The notes: generated by a model from the letters alone, not told the origin. 64,000 nt of DNA from Methanomassiliicoccaceae archaeon UBA71 (GCA_002504405.1 DARO01000007.1:59299-123298); one strand, 5' to 3'. Shown: positions 1-10,143, counted from the stretch's first letter. Made by a program: numbers and translations.

Positions 1-1173
1 GTCCTCCTTCTTGACGACGACCCTGGCTATGAGCTCGGCGACCTCCTTCATCTCGCTCTCCTTCATTCCGAGGCGGGTCATCTCCTGGGATCCGAGCCTG
101 AGGCCGGAGGGCCTGACGGCGCTGGTGTCCCTGGGGAGCATGTTCTTGTTGCAGATGATGTTGGCATCCTCCAGGAGCTTGGCGCAGTCCTTCCCGCCTC
201 CGAACTGAGAGACGTCGACGGCGATCGCGTGCGACCTGGTGAAGCCGAGGTCGGGGCACAGGACCGGGACTCCGAGCTCGTACAGGGCCTGTCCGAGTGC
301 ACGGGAGTTCTTGCATGCCTGGGCCGCATAGTCCTTGGCGAAGACGTCCATCTCCGCCAGGGTCACTGCCAGGGCCGCCATCGCATGCAGGTGGTGGCTC
401 GATGTGACTCCGGGGAACACGGCCTTCTCCAGGGCCTTCTGCTGCTCCTCGGTGAGGTTCTGTCCGAGCAGCAGGCCGTGGTTGGGTCCGGGGAATGTCT
501 TGTGGGTCGAGGACGATACTATGTTGACGCCCTCCCTCAGAGGGTCGTGGAACTGCCCTCCTGCGATCAGTCCAAGGACGTGCGCGCAGTCCTCCCAGAC
601 CAGGCACCCGACCTCGTTGAAAGTGTCCTCCAGCTCCTTGAGCGGCGGGGGGAACAGGAACACGGACAGTCCGAACTGGGCGATCTTCGGCCTGACCTCC
701 TTGAGGAGCTTGACGGTGCCGTCGATGTCCAGGTTCATGTCGTGCTCGTTGAACGGGTAGTTCACCGAGTTGACCGCCCTCTGCCCGAAGGCCCCGAACT
801 CGCATGTGGAGATGTGGGCTCCCTGCGCAAGGGCGCAGGTCGTGATCGTGTCGCCGGGTTGGGCGAAGGCGAAAAGGACCGCCATGTTGGCTACAGTCCC
901 GGAGATCGGCCTGACGTCTGCGAAGTCGGCTCTGAAGAGCTTCTTGGCGAGCTCTATGGCCTTCAGCTCCACCTGGTCCACGTAGATGTTCCCCTGGTAG
1001 TAGCGTTTCCCGGGAAGCCCCTCTGCGTATCTGTCGGCGAAATCGGAGATGAGCATCTCTTTGGCCAGAGGGCTCATCAGGTTCTCGGAGGCGATCATCG
1101 GGATGCTCTCCTCGAACCATTTGTTGTGGGCCATGACCTTGTCGCGGATGTATTTGGCGTCGTCCTGTGCCAT
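1..1173 (-). CDS. glyA: Serine hydroxymethyltransferase, archaeal type (3' end outside window)
   Basis: PLP enzyme that interconverts serine and glycine and moves a one-carbon unit to a pterin carrier in the cytoplasm. Read on the minus strand from ATG 1173; 391 codons are visible and the frame is still open at base 1, so the C-terminus is missing. The N-terminal segment (MIASENLMSP, residues 26-35) and the PLP-lysine motif SSTHKTFPG (Lys225) are typical of the family. A T-rich TATA-like element at 1201-1210 lies about 30 nt before the ATG. It diverges from nothing and is followed upstream by the end of the FUSC gene. Confidence 0.93.
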   Translation of the reverse strand, partial: MAQDDAKYIRDKVMAHNKWFEESIPMIASENLMSPLAKEMLISDFADRYAEGLPGKRYYQGNIYVDQVELKAIELAKKLFRADFADVRPISGTVANMAVLFAFAQPGDTITTCALAQGAHISTCEFGAFGQRAVNSVNYPFNEHDMNLDIDGTVKLLKEVRPKIAQFGLSVFLFPPPLKELEDTFNEVGCLVWEDCAHVLGLIAGGQFHDPLREGVNIVSSSTHKTFPGPNHGLLLGQNLTEEQQKALEKAVFPGVTSSHHLHAMAALAVTLAEMDVFAKDYAAQACKNSRALGQALYELGVPVLCPDLGFTRSHAIAVDVSQFGGGKDCAKLLEDANIICNKNMLPRDTSAVRPSGLRLGSQEMTRLGMKESEMKEVAELIARVVVKKED

Positions 1174-1291
1174 TGTATCATCCGGGAATCCGATTTGGCA
1201 TCTTAAAAACATCGGAAATCCCGCGGGGCGCCGGGTACGGAGTGTCGTCGCGGCGGCGAATGACGCTCGCACGGGCGAGCTACACTGGCTC

Positions 1292-3106
1292 TCATCCGAG
1301 GTATGCCAGGATCTCGCGGGACCTCCTCTGCGCACCCACCGTGGCGGACAGGACGGACAGGTACGACCTGTCCTCATCGGTCAGCAGCTCCTGCCCGCAC
1401 CCGGGGGCTTCGCCCCTCAGCGCATCCGACGCGAACCTCCTCCCCGTCTCCGACAGGGTGTCGGAGGTCCTGCACAGGAAGCAGCAGCGTGCCGTGACGC
1501 CGTCCTGAAGGGAGAGGAGCATCGACGCGTCCGGGTCCCCCTCCGCTTCCAGGTTCATATGGAGCTTCGAGGATATGCTGGAGGCGGTGAGGGATGCCAT
1601 GTCCTCTCCTCCCCGCCTGCCGTCCAGAGATTCACCGACGAAAGACAGCATCCGGTCGTTGAGCTTCAGGTACCTGGTGCTCAGGGACCTGTTCTCATCG
1701 CTGATCCTGTATGGGAGCACGAGGTAGTTCGCCGCAACCGATGCGACGACCCCGAGCAGCACGAACAGGACCCTCTCAACCACGGCGTCGTCCGCCGGCG
1801 TCGATATGGATGCCGCGATGAGCGCAGAGAAGGTGATGAACACCATCATGACATCGTACCTCTTCGGATCCAGGACCGTGTAGATGTAGTTGGCCAGGAT
1901 CAGGGCCGAGGACAGGACACCCATGTCGCCTCCCGCTGCCACGAGCACCACTGAGAACACGGCTATCCCCGCCAGCGTCCCGGTGAGCCTCATGGCCGAC
2001 TTCCTCCAGGACCCGTTGACATAGGGGACGATGAGTGCCACTGCCGTGAAGAGAAGCCACTTGGCGTTCTCGACCTCCCAATACTGCCACACGAACGCGA
2101 AGAACGTGAAAACGATGGAGATGCGGACCGCGAACGTGAACCTCGCGGAATCCCAGCGTACCTGCTCCCTCGTGGCGGCCCCCATGTTGGCGTGCCTCCC
2201 GGCTGCATCATCCCCTTCCGATGCGAGGGATGCCAGCTCATCCTTCATGGACACTGCGGACGCCAGGATGATGCTGTCCGCTCCCGGATTGGACTCGATG
2301 AATGCGGTAACGGCCGCCACCACGCCGGCAGCGTCAAGTCCACCGCCCTCGTGCTCGCAAACGCTGGACATGAGGCCCTTGACCGATCTCAGGACCACGG
2401 GGTCGCGCTCCCTGTCGCATACCGCATGCCCCATCATCTGCAAGGTAGATACGAGGTCGAGGACCTTGCGGTCCCCGGGCGGGGAGAAGAAGTTCCTCCT
2501 CAGCCTGTCGTACATCGTGCTCCTCAACCCGAGGCACAGGGAATCGAGGGCGGAGCTGTCCGACACGTCGGACTCCAGCACCCTGTCGCAGCAAGACCCG
2601 ATCTCGGAGCATATCGAGGCTATTCCGTTGTGGCATGTCCTGGCGTGCCTCCCCCTGTTCACCAGGACGTTCAGGGCAACTATGAACACAGACCCAGCCA
2701 GCAGAGCAAGGATCCTGATCGGCAGCTCCTCCGCCGACACGGGGACCGACAGCATGAACGCGTATCCGAGGAGGAACGGGAAGTGCATCGGCGACCTGAG
2801 GTCCTGGGTCGTCATGAAGGCGAGGACGAACACCGTGGCGAAGTTCACGACCGCACCTATGCGGGCGTCTCCGCAGGCCACGGATGCATATGCCCCCAGC
2901 CCCATGAGGAGTGTGAAGGCCATGAGCCCCAGCATGTTCATGCCCGGGCGGACGGACAGGTCCTGGCCCAGCATCATCAGGGCGAGCACCACCACTACCA
3001 CTCCGGTGAGGGAGTTCTCCTGGCCGAACACGTATGCGAACCCGGCTATGAACAGGACTATTGCGATGAAGAACGCGGTCTTCCCCACGAACGTTCTGAC
3101 GTCCAT
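1292..3106 (-). CDS. FUSC-family integral membrane protein
   Basis: Membrane protein of about 604 residues in two halves. The N-terminal half has hydrophobic segments from residue 6 to about 150, then a soluble region with several Cys. The second half holds the FUSC/YccS-like domain (motif ENAKWLLFTAVALIVPYVNG and following helices), related to aromatic-acid efflux proteins. The C-terminal ~100 residues are soluble. The open frame extends 47 codons further upstream, but ATG 3106 is chosen because a TTTATAAA box lies 22-29 nt before it and the extension is not membrane-like. Substrate unknown; efflux is inferred from the family only. Confidence 0.75.
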   Translation of the reverse strand: MDVRTFVGKTAFFIAIVLFIAGFAYVFGQENSLTGVVVVVLALMMLGQDLSVRPGMNMLGLMAFTLLMGLGAYASVACGDARIGAVVNFATVFVLAFMTTQDLRSPMHFPFLLGYAFMLSVPVSAEELPIRILALLAGSVFIVALNVLVNRGRHARTCHNGIASICSEIGSCCDRVLESDVSDSSALDSLCLGLRSTMYDRLRRNFFSPPGDRKVLDLVSTLQMMGHAVCDRERDPVVLRSVKGLMSSVCEHEGGGLDAAGVVAAVTAFIESNPGADSIILASAVSMKDELASLASEGDDAAGRHANMGAATREQVRWDSARFTFAVRISIVFTFFAFVWQYWEVENAKWLLFTAVALIVPYVNGSWRKSAMRLTGTLAGIAVFSVVLVAAGGDMGVLSSALILANYIYTVLDPKRYDVMMVFITFSALIAASISTPADDAVVERVLFVLLGVVASVAANYLVLPYRISDENRSLSTRYLKLNDRMLSFVGESLDGRRGGEDMASLTASSISSKLHMNLEAEGDPDASMLLSLQDGVTARCCFLCRTSDTLSETGRRFASDALRGEAPGCGQELLTDEDRSYLSVLSATVGAQRRSREILAYLG

Positions 3107-3127
3107 GGACGGCAGGAGAGGCCTCCG

Positions 3128-3135
3128 TTTATAAA
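3128..3135 (-). promoter_or_regulatory. TATA box of the FUSC gene
   Basis: TTTATAAA at -22 to -29 from ATG 3106. This spacing predicts a leaderless transcript and rules out the longer upstream start. Confidence 0.55.
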
Positions 3136-3312
3136 GACCACAGTAACGCACGTCCGTTTTCCCAGTCCATGATGGGGAAAAGCTTGAAGTCAGGAACCCA
3201 TATCCCCGGAGGGATCCCATCCGGGGCCTGCTACAGGACGGAGGCATAACCTACAGTTTTCATGGTAGTACGCTCCGCCTTATCTTCCAAACGGCGATTA
3301 GCTGCCGAGAAC

Positions 3313-4026
3313 ATGAACGGATTCGAGAAGGCTCTGGAGGACATCAGGAGCGGCAGGCCGGTCCTGGTGTACGACTTCGACGACAGGGAGAGGGAGACCG
3401 ACATGACCGTCGCGTCCGAGTTCGTGACCCCTCAGACGCTCAGGATAATGAGGCACGATGCTGGCGGGCTCGTCTGCACCACGACCCCCGGCAGGCTCGC
3501 CAGGGAGATCGGGCTCCCCTTCATGTCGGACGTGTTCTGGGACGACTCCGGAAAGTATCCGCTCCTCGGAAAGATGGCCCCCACGGACATCCCATATGAC
3601 AGGACGAAGTCCTCCTTCGGGATCACGATAAACCATCGCGACACCTACACCGGCATCACGGACGACGACCGCGCCCTCACCATCACGAAGTATGCCGAGA
3701 CGATATTCAGCGACGCCCCCGTGGAGGACATACGCACGGCTATGGGCGAGGGGTTCCGTGCCCCCGGCCACGTCCACCTCCTGAACACCACGGACCGCAT
3801 CCTGGTCGACAGGAAGGGGCACACGGAGCTCTGCACCGCGCTCATGTACATGGCGGGGGTGAAGCCCTCCGCGACCATCTGCGAGATGATGGGGGACGAC
3901 GGCGGCGCCAGGTCCAAGGCGGAGGTCGAGGCATACGCGGCGGAGAATGGCCTTAGCCTCGTGACCGGCGACGAGATCATCGAGAGGTGGGAGGAGTTCA
4001 AGGCCCAGCACGGAGAGGATCTCTGA
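3313..4026 (+). CDS. ribB: 3,4-dihydroxy-2-butanone 4-phosphate synthase
   Basis: Converts ribulose 5-phosphate to 3,4-dihydroxy-2-butanone 4-phosphate and formate, the four-carbon precursor of riboflavin. The 237-residue protein matches stand-alone archaeal RibB in length. Visible family motifs are the acidic metal/substrate loop DDRERETDM near residue 23, the DRTKSSFG-like segment, DTYTGITDDDRA, and the GHVHLL and HTELCTALMYMAG regions. ATG 3313 is preferred over an upstream start at 3262 because homologues begin at MNGFEKAL. First gene of the rib operon; its TGA ends one base before the ribL ATG. Confidence 0.95.
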   Translation: MNGFEKALEDIRSGRPVLVYDFDDRERETDMTVASEFVTPQTLRIMRHDAGGLVCTTTPGRLAREIGLPFMSDVFWDDSGKYPLLGKMAPTDIPYDRTKSSFGITINHRDTYTGITDDDRALTITKYAETIFSDAPVEDIRTAMGEGFRAPGHVHLLNTTDRILVDRKGHTELCTALMYMAGVKPSATICEMMGDDGGARSKAEVEAYAAENGLSLVTGDEIIERWEEFKAQHGEDL

Positions 4027-4925
<899 letters not shown>

Positions 4926-4929
4926 TCCG

Positions 4930-5340
4930 ATGAAGGAGTACAGGATTGGAATGGTTGCGGCGGAGTTCAACTACGAGGTCACGTCGCTGATGATGGAGAG
5001 GGCCAAGGCAGAGGCGGACTTTCTGGGTGTGAAGATCTCCAAGACGATCATGGTGCCTGGGGTCTTCGAGATCCCCATGGCCGCCAAGAGGCTGCTGGAG
5101 ATGGAGGACATCGACGCGGTCGTCACCGTCGGGGCAGTGATCACCGGCGAGACCAAGCACGACGAGGTGGTCGTCGCACAGGCCTCGAGGAAGATCATGG
5201 ACCTGGGGCTGGAGTACGACAAGCCCGTCGGTTTCGGGATTACCGGCCCCGGCATGACGGAGCTCCAGGCCATGGACAGGATCGAGAAGGGCCGCGACGT
5301 CATCGACGCCGTGGTCAAGATGCTCCAGAGGCTGGAGTGA
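4930..5340 (+). CDS. ribH: 6,7-dimethyl-8-ribityllumazine synthase
   Basis: Condenses the butanone phosphate made by RibB with the pyrimidine precursor to give lumazine. At 136 residues it has the normal archaeal length. The segments AAEFNYEVTSLM, VPGVFEIPMAAKRL, VTVGAVITGETKHDE (catalytic His in the KHDE context) and GFGITGPGM are diagnostic. Last gene of ribB-ribL-ribC-ribH, so four steps of the pathway sit in one transcription unit; the GTP-derived branch genes are not in this window. Confidence 0.96.
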   Translation: MKEYRIGMVAAEFNYEVTSLMMERAKAEADFLGVKISKTIMVPGVFEIPMAAKRLLEMEDIDAVVTVGAVITGETKHDEVVVAQASRKIMDLGLEYDKPVGFGITGPGMTELQAMDRIEKGRDVIDAVVKMLQRLE

Positions 5341-5347
5341 AACACAC

Positions 5348-5380
5348 GCCCGGGCCGCTCCCGGGCGCCATCCTTTTTCT
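5348..5380 (+). terminator. Terminator after the rib operon
   Basis: GCCCGGG (5348-5354) pairs with CCCGGGC (5360-5366) and is followed by a T-rich run at 5374-5380. It lies just after the ribH stop and before the convergent zinc-ribbon gene. Confidence 0.65.
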
Positions 5381-5381
5381 T

Positions 5382-5783
5382 TCACATGCGCGGGGACTCG
5401 CCGGTCACGGCGGTCCTGACCACATCCACCACCATGGAGAGGGAGCATCCGGTCTCCATGGCTATGGAGACGCAGCCGTTGCCAGCAAGGTACCTGTCGA
5501 CTATGTCGGAGGCCGCGTTGCCTCCCTCCATGGACGTGGTCGCAGACCTCTGAACGCCTCTCGGCCCCCGGATCCAGGAGCGGGTCTTGCACGAGGGGCA
5601 CCTTAACGGCGATTTGAGGCCGCGGGAGTACCAGCAGTGGTGGCAGACCGCGCAGGTGTTTACCTGAGGCTTCCCCTGCCAGTGGTAGGTTCCGCAATGG
5701 GGGCACCTTATTGGGACGTCTGTGTGACTGTTCCATGTATAGCCGCAGCGGCCACATGATTTCTCTCTGTCGACCACATCCAT
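5382..5783 (-). CDS. Zinc-ribbon protein with C-terminal helix-turn-helix, putative regulator
   Basis: Protein of about 133 residues, not assigned to a named family. The N-terminal two thirds contain four Cys pairs in CxxC style (CGRCGYTW, CPHC, CAVCHHC, CPSC), enough for two zinc ribbons, with Trp next to several. The C-terminal ~35 residues (DIVDRYLAGNGCVSIAMETG and following CSLSMVVDVVR) have the spacing of a resolvase/transposase-like HTH. GTG 5792 is possible but ATG 5783 is better. A perfect 21-bp palindrome lies 11 bp upstream of this ATG, so autoregulation is likely. A transposon-derived DNA-binding protein is an alternative. Confidence 0.6.
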   Translation of the reverse strand: MDVVDREKSCGRCGYTWNSHTDVPIRCPHCGTYHWQGKPQVNTCAVCHHCWYSRGLKSPLRCPSCKTRSWIRGPRGVQRSATTSMEGGNAASDIVDRYLAGNGCVSIAMETGCSLSMVVDVVRTAVTGESPRM

Positions 5784-5793
5784 CTTGGACACC

Positions 5794-5814
5794 TTTTGGA
5801 TGATACATCCAAAA
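5794..5814. promoter_or_regulatory. Perfect 9-3-9 palindrome, candidate operator
   Basis: TTTTGGATG (5794-5802), three bases, then CATCCAAAA (5806-5814). It sits between a TATA-like TTAATAG (minus strand, 5825-5831) and ATG 5783, so it would cover the predicted transcription start of the zinc-ribbon/HTH gene. Confidence 0.6.
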
Positions 5815-5831
5815 CGTTTCTACTCTATTAA

Positions 5832-6218
5832 GGATTCGATGGGATTTCCATCAACTTCGATGGACGATATTCCGGAGTATCATCAAGTTTTGCATCCGTA
5901 TAAATGTGGTGGCTCGGGATTATTGATGCTACAATCTCCAAGAGAAGCTATGGAGGTATTGGAATCGTGATTTTAGTGACCTGTATAGTTCCGATATCGT
6001 GCCCTCCGTGCCTGAACAAAGGTACATGTGCCCAATTGCTGTCTTCATGATGACATTCAGTATAAAGGGGCAGGGACGACTAGACAAATGGATTTTAACC
6101 GACGGGTAACCAGATTCTAGATGATGCATAAATCAAGTGGAATCTATTGAAACGATAATCACATAACGTTTTAATATGTTAGAAATGATACTTTTTCTAG
6201 TGCATAAACTAGCACAGC
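5832..6218. other. AT-rich intergenic region
   Basis: No convincing gene. Two short open frames (plus 5785-5970, minus 5929-6129) have no family resemblance. The right end carries AT-rich promoter-like sequence (TTTTAATAT near 6170-6178) ahead of the poly-G tract and the large surface-protein gene. Confidence 0.5.
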
Positions 6219-6229
6219 GGGGGGGGGGG
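6219..6229 (+). repeat. Poly-G tract (11 G) in the leader of a surface-protein gene
   Basis: Eleven consecutive G between the AT-rich promoter region and ATG 6277. A length change here would alter spacing or structure of the leader, not the reading frame. It is the first of two long G tracts in the island. Confidence 0.85.
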
Positions 6230-6276
6230 TTGCTCCTTCTCAGCTTCTCCCTCCGGCCCTCGCATGAGAGGGAGAC

Positions 6277-9200
6277 ATGAACAAAGTGAGCAGATTTCTG
6301 GTCATGGCCCTATGTCTGACAATGGCGATCGCCGCCGTTGTGACAGTGGCAGGTGCCGACAACTCTGATGCAGATTCGTCCATGTACTATGTGGATTTCA
6401 CAAGTGGTGATGACAGCAATGCGGGTACATCGGAGCAACCGTTTAAAACATTCGAGAAGGCGGTAGAGACAGCTCAATCCGGTGACATAATCGTCCTGAA
6501 TAGCGATATGACCACCGCAAACAGTGATACGATACTGTCCAAGAGCCTCACTATCGACCTCAATGACAACAGATTAACACTTCCAGAAGGGATCAAGATA
6601 CAGATAACGGGTGAGGGCAACGTACTCACTATCAAGAACGGCGAGCTCTATGGGAACCGTACCTTGATGATTCTCTGTTACGATAGTGCATCCGTCAATA
6701 TGGACTCCGTGATGGGTGTCAACGAGAAAAACGAAAATCCATCAGATGACAGCGACTATTCTAATTTCCTCCAGATAGGTAGTTACGGTGTTAATGCCGA
6801 TTCACCTGGATTCGCCACGATAAAGAACTGCAATATCAAAGCCGGCACGAACGTCGTCTACATTCTAAGTGCAAGCATATCCAGTGAAGATACCGTGACT
6901 TCTACCTGTCTGATCGAAGACAGCACCCTCAAGTCCAGGTACCCTGTATCCGGGAATGGTAACTGTATAGCGGACGTGACGATAAGGGACAGTACACTAA
7001 CCGGAGAATATCATATTATCGATGCCATGAACACCGCTGCAGTTTACTGGCCGGGCGCTGGAAACCTTGTTATTGAGGGAGGAACCTACACCGGCGGCGC
7101 GGCTGTATACATCAAATCAGGGGACGTGGAGATCAGGGGAGGATTCTTTAATGCGACTGCTTATAAGTCCGATTATCAGCATGTCGGGAGTGGTTGTCAT
7201 GAGACTGGTGACACCATAATAATCGACAACTGTGGGTATCCGGGTGGAACTCCTGTCCTGTCCATCCGCGGTGGTGTGTTCTCCAGTGATAATGCCTATG
7301 CAGTGGCATCCTACGCCGGTAATGGTCAGTCACAAGCAGTCTCGGGAGTTGTGAGAGGAGGTACTTTCCATTCCAGCATTCAGGATGGATGCATGGCAGA
7401 AGGATATTCGTTGTATGATACGGGGAATGGATTAGTTCCTACATTCAACGAAGCAGAAGCCGAGGCCCATATTGGTGAAATCTACTACGAGACTCTCGAA
7501 GACGCATTGATAGCGGTCGAGTCAGGGGAAACAATCGTCTTTGATAATGATATTACATGGCAAGGTGGCAAAAATTCGGCAACGGTCTACGATGTAGACG
7601 GGGTGACGATAGATCTCAACGGTAAGACACTCGCAAGTGCCAATTTCTCGCTGATTCTCCAAGGAGATGGTTTTACGATCAGGAATGGGAATCTGATTTC
7701 AGCTGATAGCGGTAGCTATTCCCTATTCATAGGTGACGAGAGATCGACATCGAATGTCCTGATCGAGGAAATAGAGTCTAACGGGGGCTTCAACTTCTAC
7801 AATGTGTCGGGAGTGACAGTCCGTGATTGTAATGTCACCGGAACTAATTATTATGCCGTTTGGGCTGACGAGAACGCTTTTGTGGTGGTAGAGAGCGGGA
7901 GTTATAGTAGCGAAGGTGTTACGATATTCGGAACCGCTACTATATCAGAAGGAGTCGATGCTACAATCACCGTCAATGGTGGCACTTTCACAGGGAATAA
8001 CATTATTCTTACCGACGGAAACCGTGGTCCAATAACGATTTACGGTGGCACTTTCGACAAAGAAGCTGAAATATCGGGGTACGTCCCTGATGGATACAGC
8101 ATAAAGGATAACGTGGATGGAACGATATCCGTCATCGAAGGATACAGGGTTCAGTTCATTATTTGTGATCTGGCTGTGTTAACGACGTACGTCCCGTCAG
8201 GCGAGATCTATACAGGTGCAGTTCCGGAATTCCCGGTTTCAGAACCAGGATACGGCTATACATGGGTTTATGGTGATAATGACTACTCTTGGACTCCGGA
8301 AACCATTGTTACTGGACCAATGGAAATCATTGCTATGCCGATCTTGACGGACATAACCATAACCATTACTGCTGGTGACAACGGCGAGTTCTCCATGGAA
8401 GCTGTGTCTCCTGCTGAAGACATTCAATTCTATTATTACTGGCTGGATTCACAAGAGAATGAACTGGGGGAGGGCCAGACTATCAAGAATCTAGGTCCTG
8501 GTACATACCAAGCGGCCGTGATGGCCACAGATGGGGAACTGTACGGTACCGCAACGAAGATGTTCACATACCGCGCACAATCGATAGATGAAGAAGGTCC
8601 CACATACGACATAAGTCATTCTGGAGATTCTGTGGAACTTACTGTTTCTTCAGAAATAGTCTTTCTTGAATCTGGAGGCTCATACGAGAATGTGGATATC
8701 GGGGTGAGTTTTACCGATACCGACGGCAACGGCATTGCGGACGTTCAGATCAATGGAACCGTCGAGAGTGGAACCATATCGCTGTCGCTTAAGTTGATGG
8801 ACAGTTCCGTGGTATCCGGTGTAGTCGATACTCTTGCACCTTCTCACGAAGCTTCGAGGGATTCGGTGGGTGTGGATGTTAATCTGAACAGCAAGATAGG
8901 CGAGTTCAGTATGATAATCAAGATTCCGATAGGTGTCAGTGACGAAGGGAAGTATGTCGGCAGTGCCGCGGCATATTACATTGAAAACGATGGTAGTTAT
9001 ACAAAGGTGACAAGCCGTGTCGTCGCCGTTAGCGATGATAACAATAACTATAGGAGCGAAATCTGGATTTACACGTATCATAACACCGAGTATATTGCTA
9101 TCCCGCTGACATATTCGGATGTACCTGTAACAGAACCCGCACCAGAGGTGTCTGACGAATCTCCGAATTTACCGCCATACATACCTGATGACGATGATCT

Positions 9201-9333
9201 ACCCTTTATACCACCGACGACCGTGGATGGTGGCTCATCTGACGAATCTGTAAAGATCATCGCCTGTGCCGCCGCTGCTGCCGCCGCGGCGCTCATGGGG
9301 ATGTTCCTTATTTTCGACTACCGCAAGAGGTAA
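6277..9333 (+). CDS. Large exported surface protein with beta-helix repeats and C-terminal anchor
   Basis: 1018 residues. Residues 1-27 form a signal peptide ending near VTVAGADNSDA. The segment YYVDFTSGDDSNAGTSEQPF (about residues 38-57) is the usual opening of right-handed parallel beta-helix (pectate-lyase-like) surface proteins; many short repeats of the form GTFxG/IRGGxF follow to about residue 620. The C-terminal third is beta-rich with Ig-like character, then a Pro/Asp spacer and a membrane anchor (VKIIACAAAAAAAALMGMF) with a basic tail (DYRKR). A GAGGGAG ribosome site precedes ATG 6277. Base composition is clearly more AT-rich than the rib operon. Probably an adhesin or S-layer-associated protein; function unknown. 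Confidence 0.8.
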   Translation: MNKVSRFLVMALCLTMAIAAVVTVAGADNSDADSSMYYVDFTSGDDSNAGTSEQPFKTFEKAVETAQSGDIIVLNSDMTTANSDTILSKSLTIDLNDNRLTLPEGIKIQITGEGNVLTIKNGELYGNRTLMILCYDSASVNMDSVMGVNEKNENPSDDSDYSNFLQIGSYGVNADSPGFATIKNCNIKAGTNVVYILSASISSEDTVTSTCLIEDSTLKSRYPVSGNGNCIADVTIRDSTLTGEYHIIDAMNTAAVYWPGAGNLVIEGGTYTGGAAVYIKSGDVEIRGGFFNATAYKSDYQHVGSGCHETGDTIIIDNCGYPGGTPVLSIRGGVFSSDNAYAVASYAGNGQSQAVSGVVRGGTFHSSIQDGCMAEGYSLYDTGNGLVPTFNEAEAEAHIGEIYYETLEDALIAVESGETIVFDNDITWQGGKNSATVYDVDGVTIDLNGKTLASANFSLILQGDGFTIRNGNLISADSGSYSLFIGDERSTSNVLIEEIESNGGFNFYNVSGVTVRDCNVTGTNYYAVWADENAFVVVESGSYSSEGVTIFGTATISEGVDATITVNGGTFTGNNIILTDGNRGPITIYGGTFDKEAEISGYVPDGYSIKDNVDGTISVIEGYRVQFIICDLAVLTTYVPSGEIYTGAVPEFPVSEPGYGYTWVYGDNDYSWTPETIVTGPMEIIAMPILTDITITITAGDNGEFSMEAVSPAEDIQFYYYWLDSQENELGEGQTIKNLGPGTYQAAVMATDGELYGTATKMFTYRAQSIDEEGPTYDISHSGDSVELTVSSEIVFLESGGSYENVDIGVSFTDTDGNGIADVQINGTVESGTISLSLKLMDSSVVSGVVDTLAPSHEASRDSVGVDVNLNSKIGEFSMIIKIPIGVSDEGKYVGSAAAYYIENDGSYTKVTSRVVAVSDDNNNYRSEIWIYTYHNTEYIAIPLTYSDVPVTEPAPEVSDESPNLPPYIPDDDDLPFIPPTTVDGGSSDESVKIIACAAAAAAAALMGMFLIFDYRKR

Positions 9334-9345
9334 GTTTCGACTACC

Positions 9346-9376
9346 TAAGGGGGCGGCGCCCCCGGCAAACCCCTTA
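9346..9376 (+). terminator. Hairpin after the beta-helix surface protein
   Basis: GGGGGC (9349-9354) pairs with GCCCCC (9358-9363); an outer alternative pairs TAAGGGG (9346-9352) with CCCCTTA (9370-9376). No T run, so a structural terminator is only likely. Confidence 0.4.
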
Positions 9377-9488
9377 CCCCCGCAGGGATTCTGCTGTCCA
9401 TTCGGAGGCTCCACACATCGAGAAATACTGTAGTGATCTCAATAACCTGGAGTCCTCGTCGGGGTTGTTGCATGGGGTTCCGGCCCGC

Positions 9489-9848
9489 CTACGAGGTTCG
9501 ATGCCCAATCTTCCCTATCGCATCCATGCCTTCCGGGCATTCCACGGAGACAGGTCCGCAATCACGGAGGAGTTCCTCCGCCGCCGACAGCAACGCTCCC
9601 TCCACTGTGCGATCCCATGAATCCCTGGGACCTATCACGACGGTCCGTTGGGAACCAACCAACGAGACGAATCCTTCCCTGAGGAGAAGGAACGTCTCCG
9701 CGCATCCCGTCTCCTCCATCGGTACGGCGCACACCCTCAGGAAGAACCGCGCCTCCGGGAAGTCCCTGTAGTCGCGCTCATCCATTTCGGGCATCGGCCG
9801 CCGGTATTCCCTCAGACGAATCAAATCGAATACCAATAGCCACTCCAT
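9489..9848 (-). CDS. Hypothetical protein, 119 residues
   Basis: Not recognised. It reads as a soluble, acidic alpha/beta protein without membrane segments or signal peptide; motifs such as SQRTVVIGPRDSWDRTVEGA do not point to a family I know. It lies 28 bp downstream of a winged-helix regulator on the same strand, so the two are probably cotranscribed. It ends in TAG, one of only two intact genes here that do, which is unusual for this genome. Codon use matches the GC-rich neighbours, which supports it being real. Confidence 0.5.
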   Translation of the reverse strand: MEWLLVFDLIRLREYRRPMPEMDERDYRDFPEARFFLRVCAVPMEETGCAETFLLLREGFVSLVGSQRTVVIGPRDSWDRTVEGALLSAAEELLRDCGPVSVECPEGMDAIGKIGHRTS

Positions 9849-9876
9849 TGCAATCGGCGGTCGTGGCCGCCCGTTC

Positions 9877-10143
9877 TCAGGTCTCGGGGGAGTCCTCCTC
9901 CGCGGCGGCGATCACCGCATCGCAGATCCTCTGCCCCTTCGGGGTCAGCCTGTACCGCCTGGCCTTCGAGCGCTCAAGCTCGAACCTCTCCACCAGTCCT
10001 GCGGACACCAGGGAATCCAGGGTGCGCTGGGCAACGTAGTATCCCATGATCTCCCGGAAGTCGTTCTCGGTCCTCGGCCCGTCGGACATGAAGAGGATCG
10101 TTCTTAGCGCATGGTTGGCGCAGATCGCATCGAGCGTCCCCAT
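9877..10143 (-). CDS. Winged-helix DNA-binding protein
   Basis: 88 residues forming a single winged helix-turn-helix. The layout is LRTILFMSDGPRTENDFRE (helices 1-2), a recognition region RTLDSLVSAGLVERF, and the wing KARRYRLTPKGQRICDAV, typical of archaeal ArsR/PadR-like regulators. No effector domain is present. Upstream of ATG 10143 are dispersed inverted repeats (GACGTA 10165-10170 with TACGTC 10186-10191) that could be its own operator. It is divergent to the repeat-protein gene starting near 10356, a plausible target. Confidence 0.7.
   Translation of the reverse strand: MGTLDAICANHALRTILFMSDGPRTENDFREIMGYYVAQRTLDSLVSAGLVERFELERSKARRYRLTPKGQRICDAVIAAAEEDSPET

Noticed and set aside
229..1206. 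Long plus-strand open frame across the first kilobase
   Set aside because: Shadow of glyA on the minus strand, whose protein matches serine hydroxymethyltransferase throughout; glyA simply lacks its stop inside the window.
5785..6129. Short open frames on both strands in the AT-rich gap
   Set aside because: No similarity, no good start signals, and composition like the surrounding non-coding DNA.
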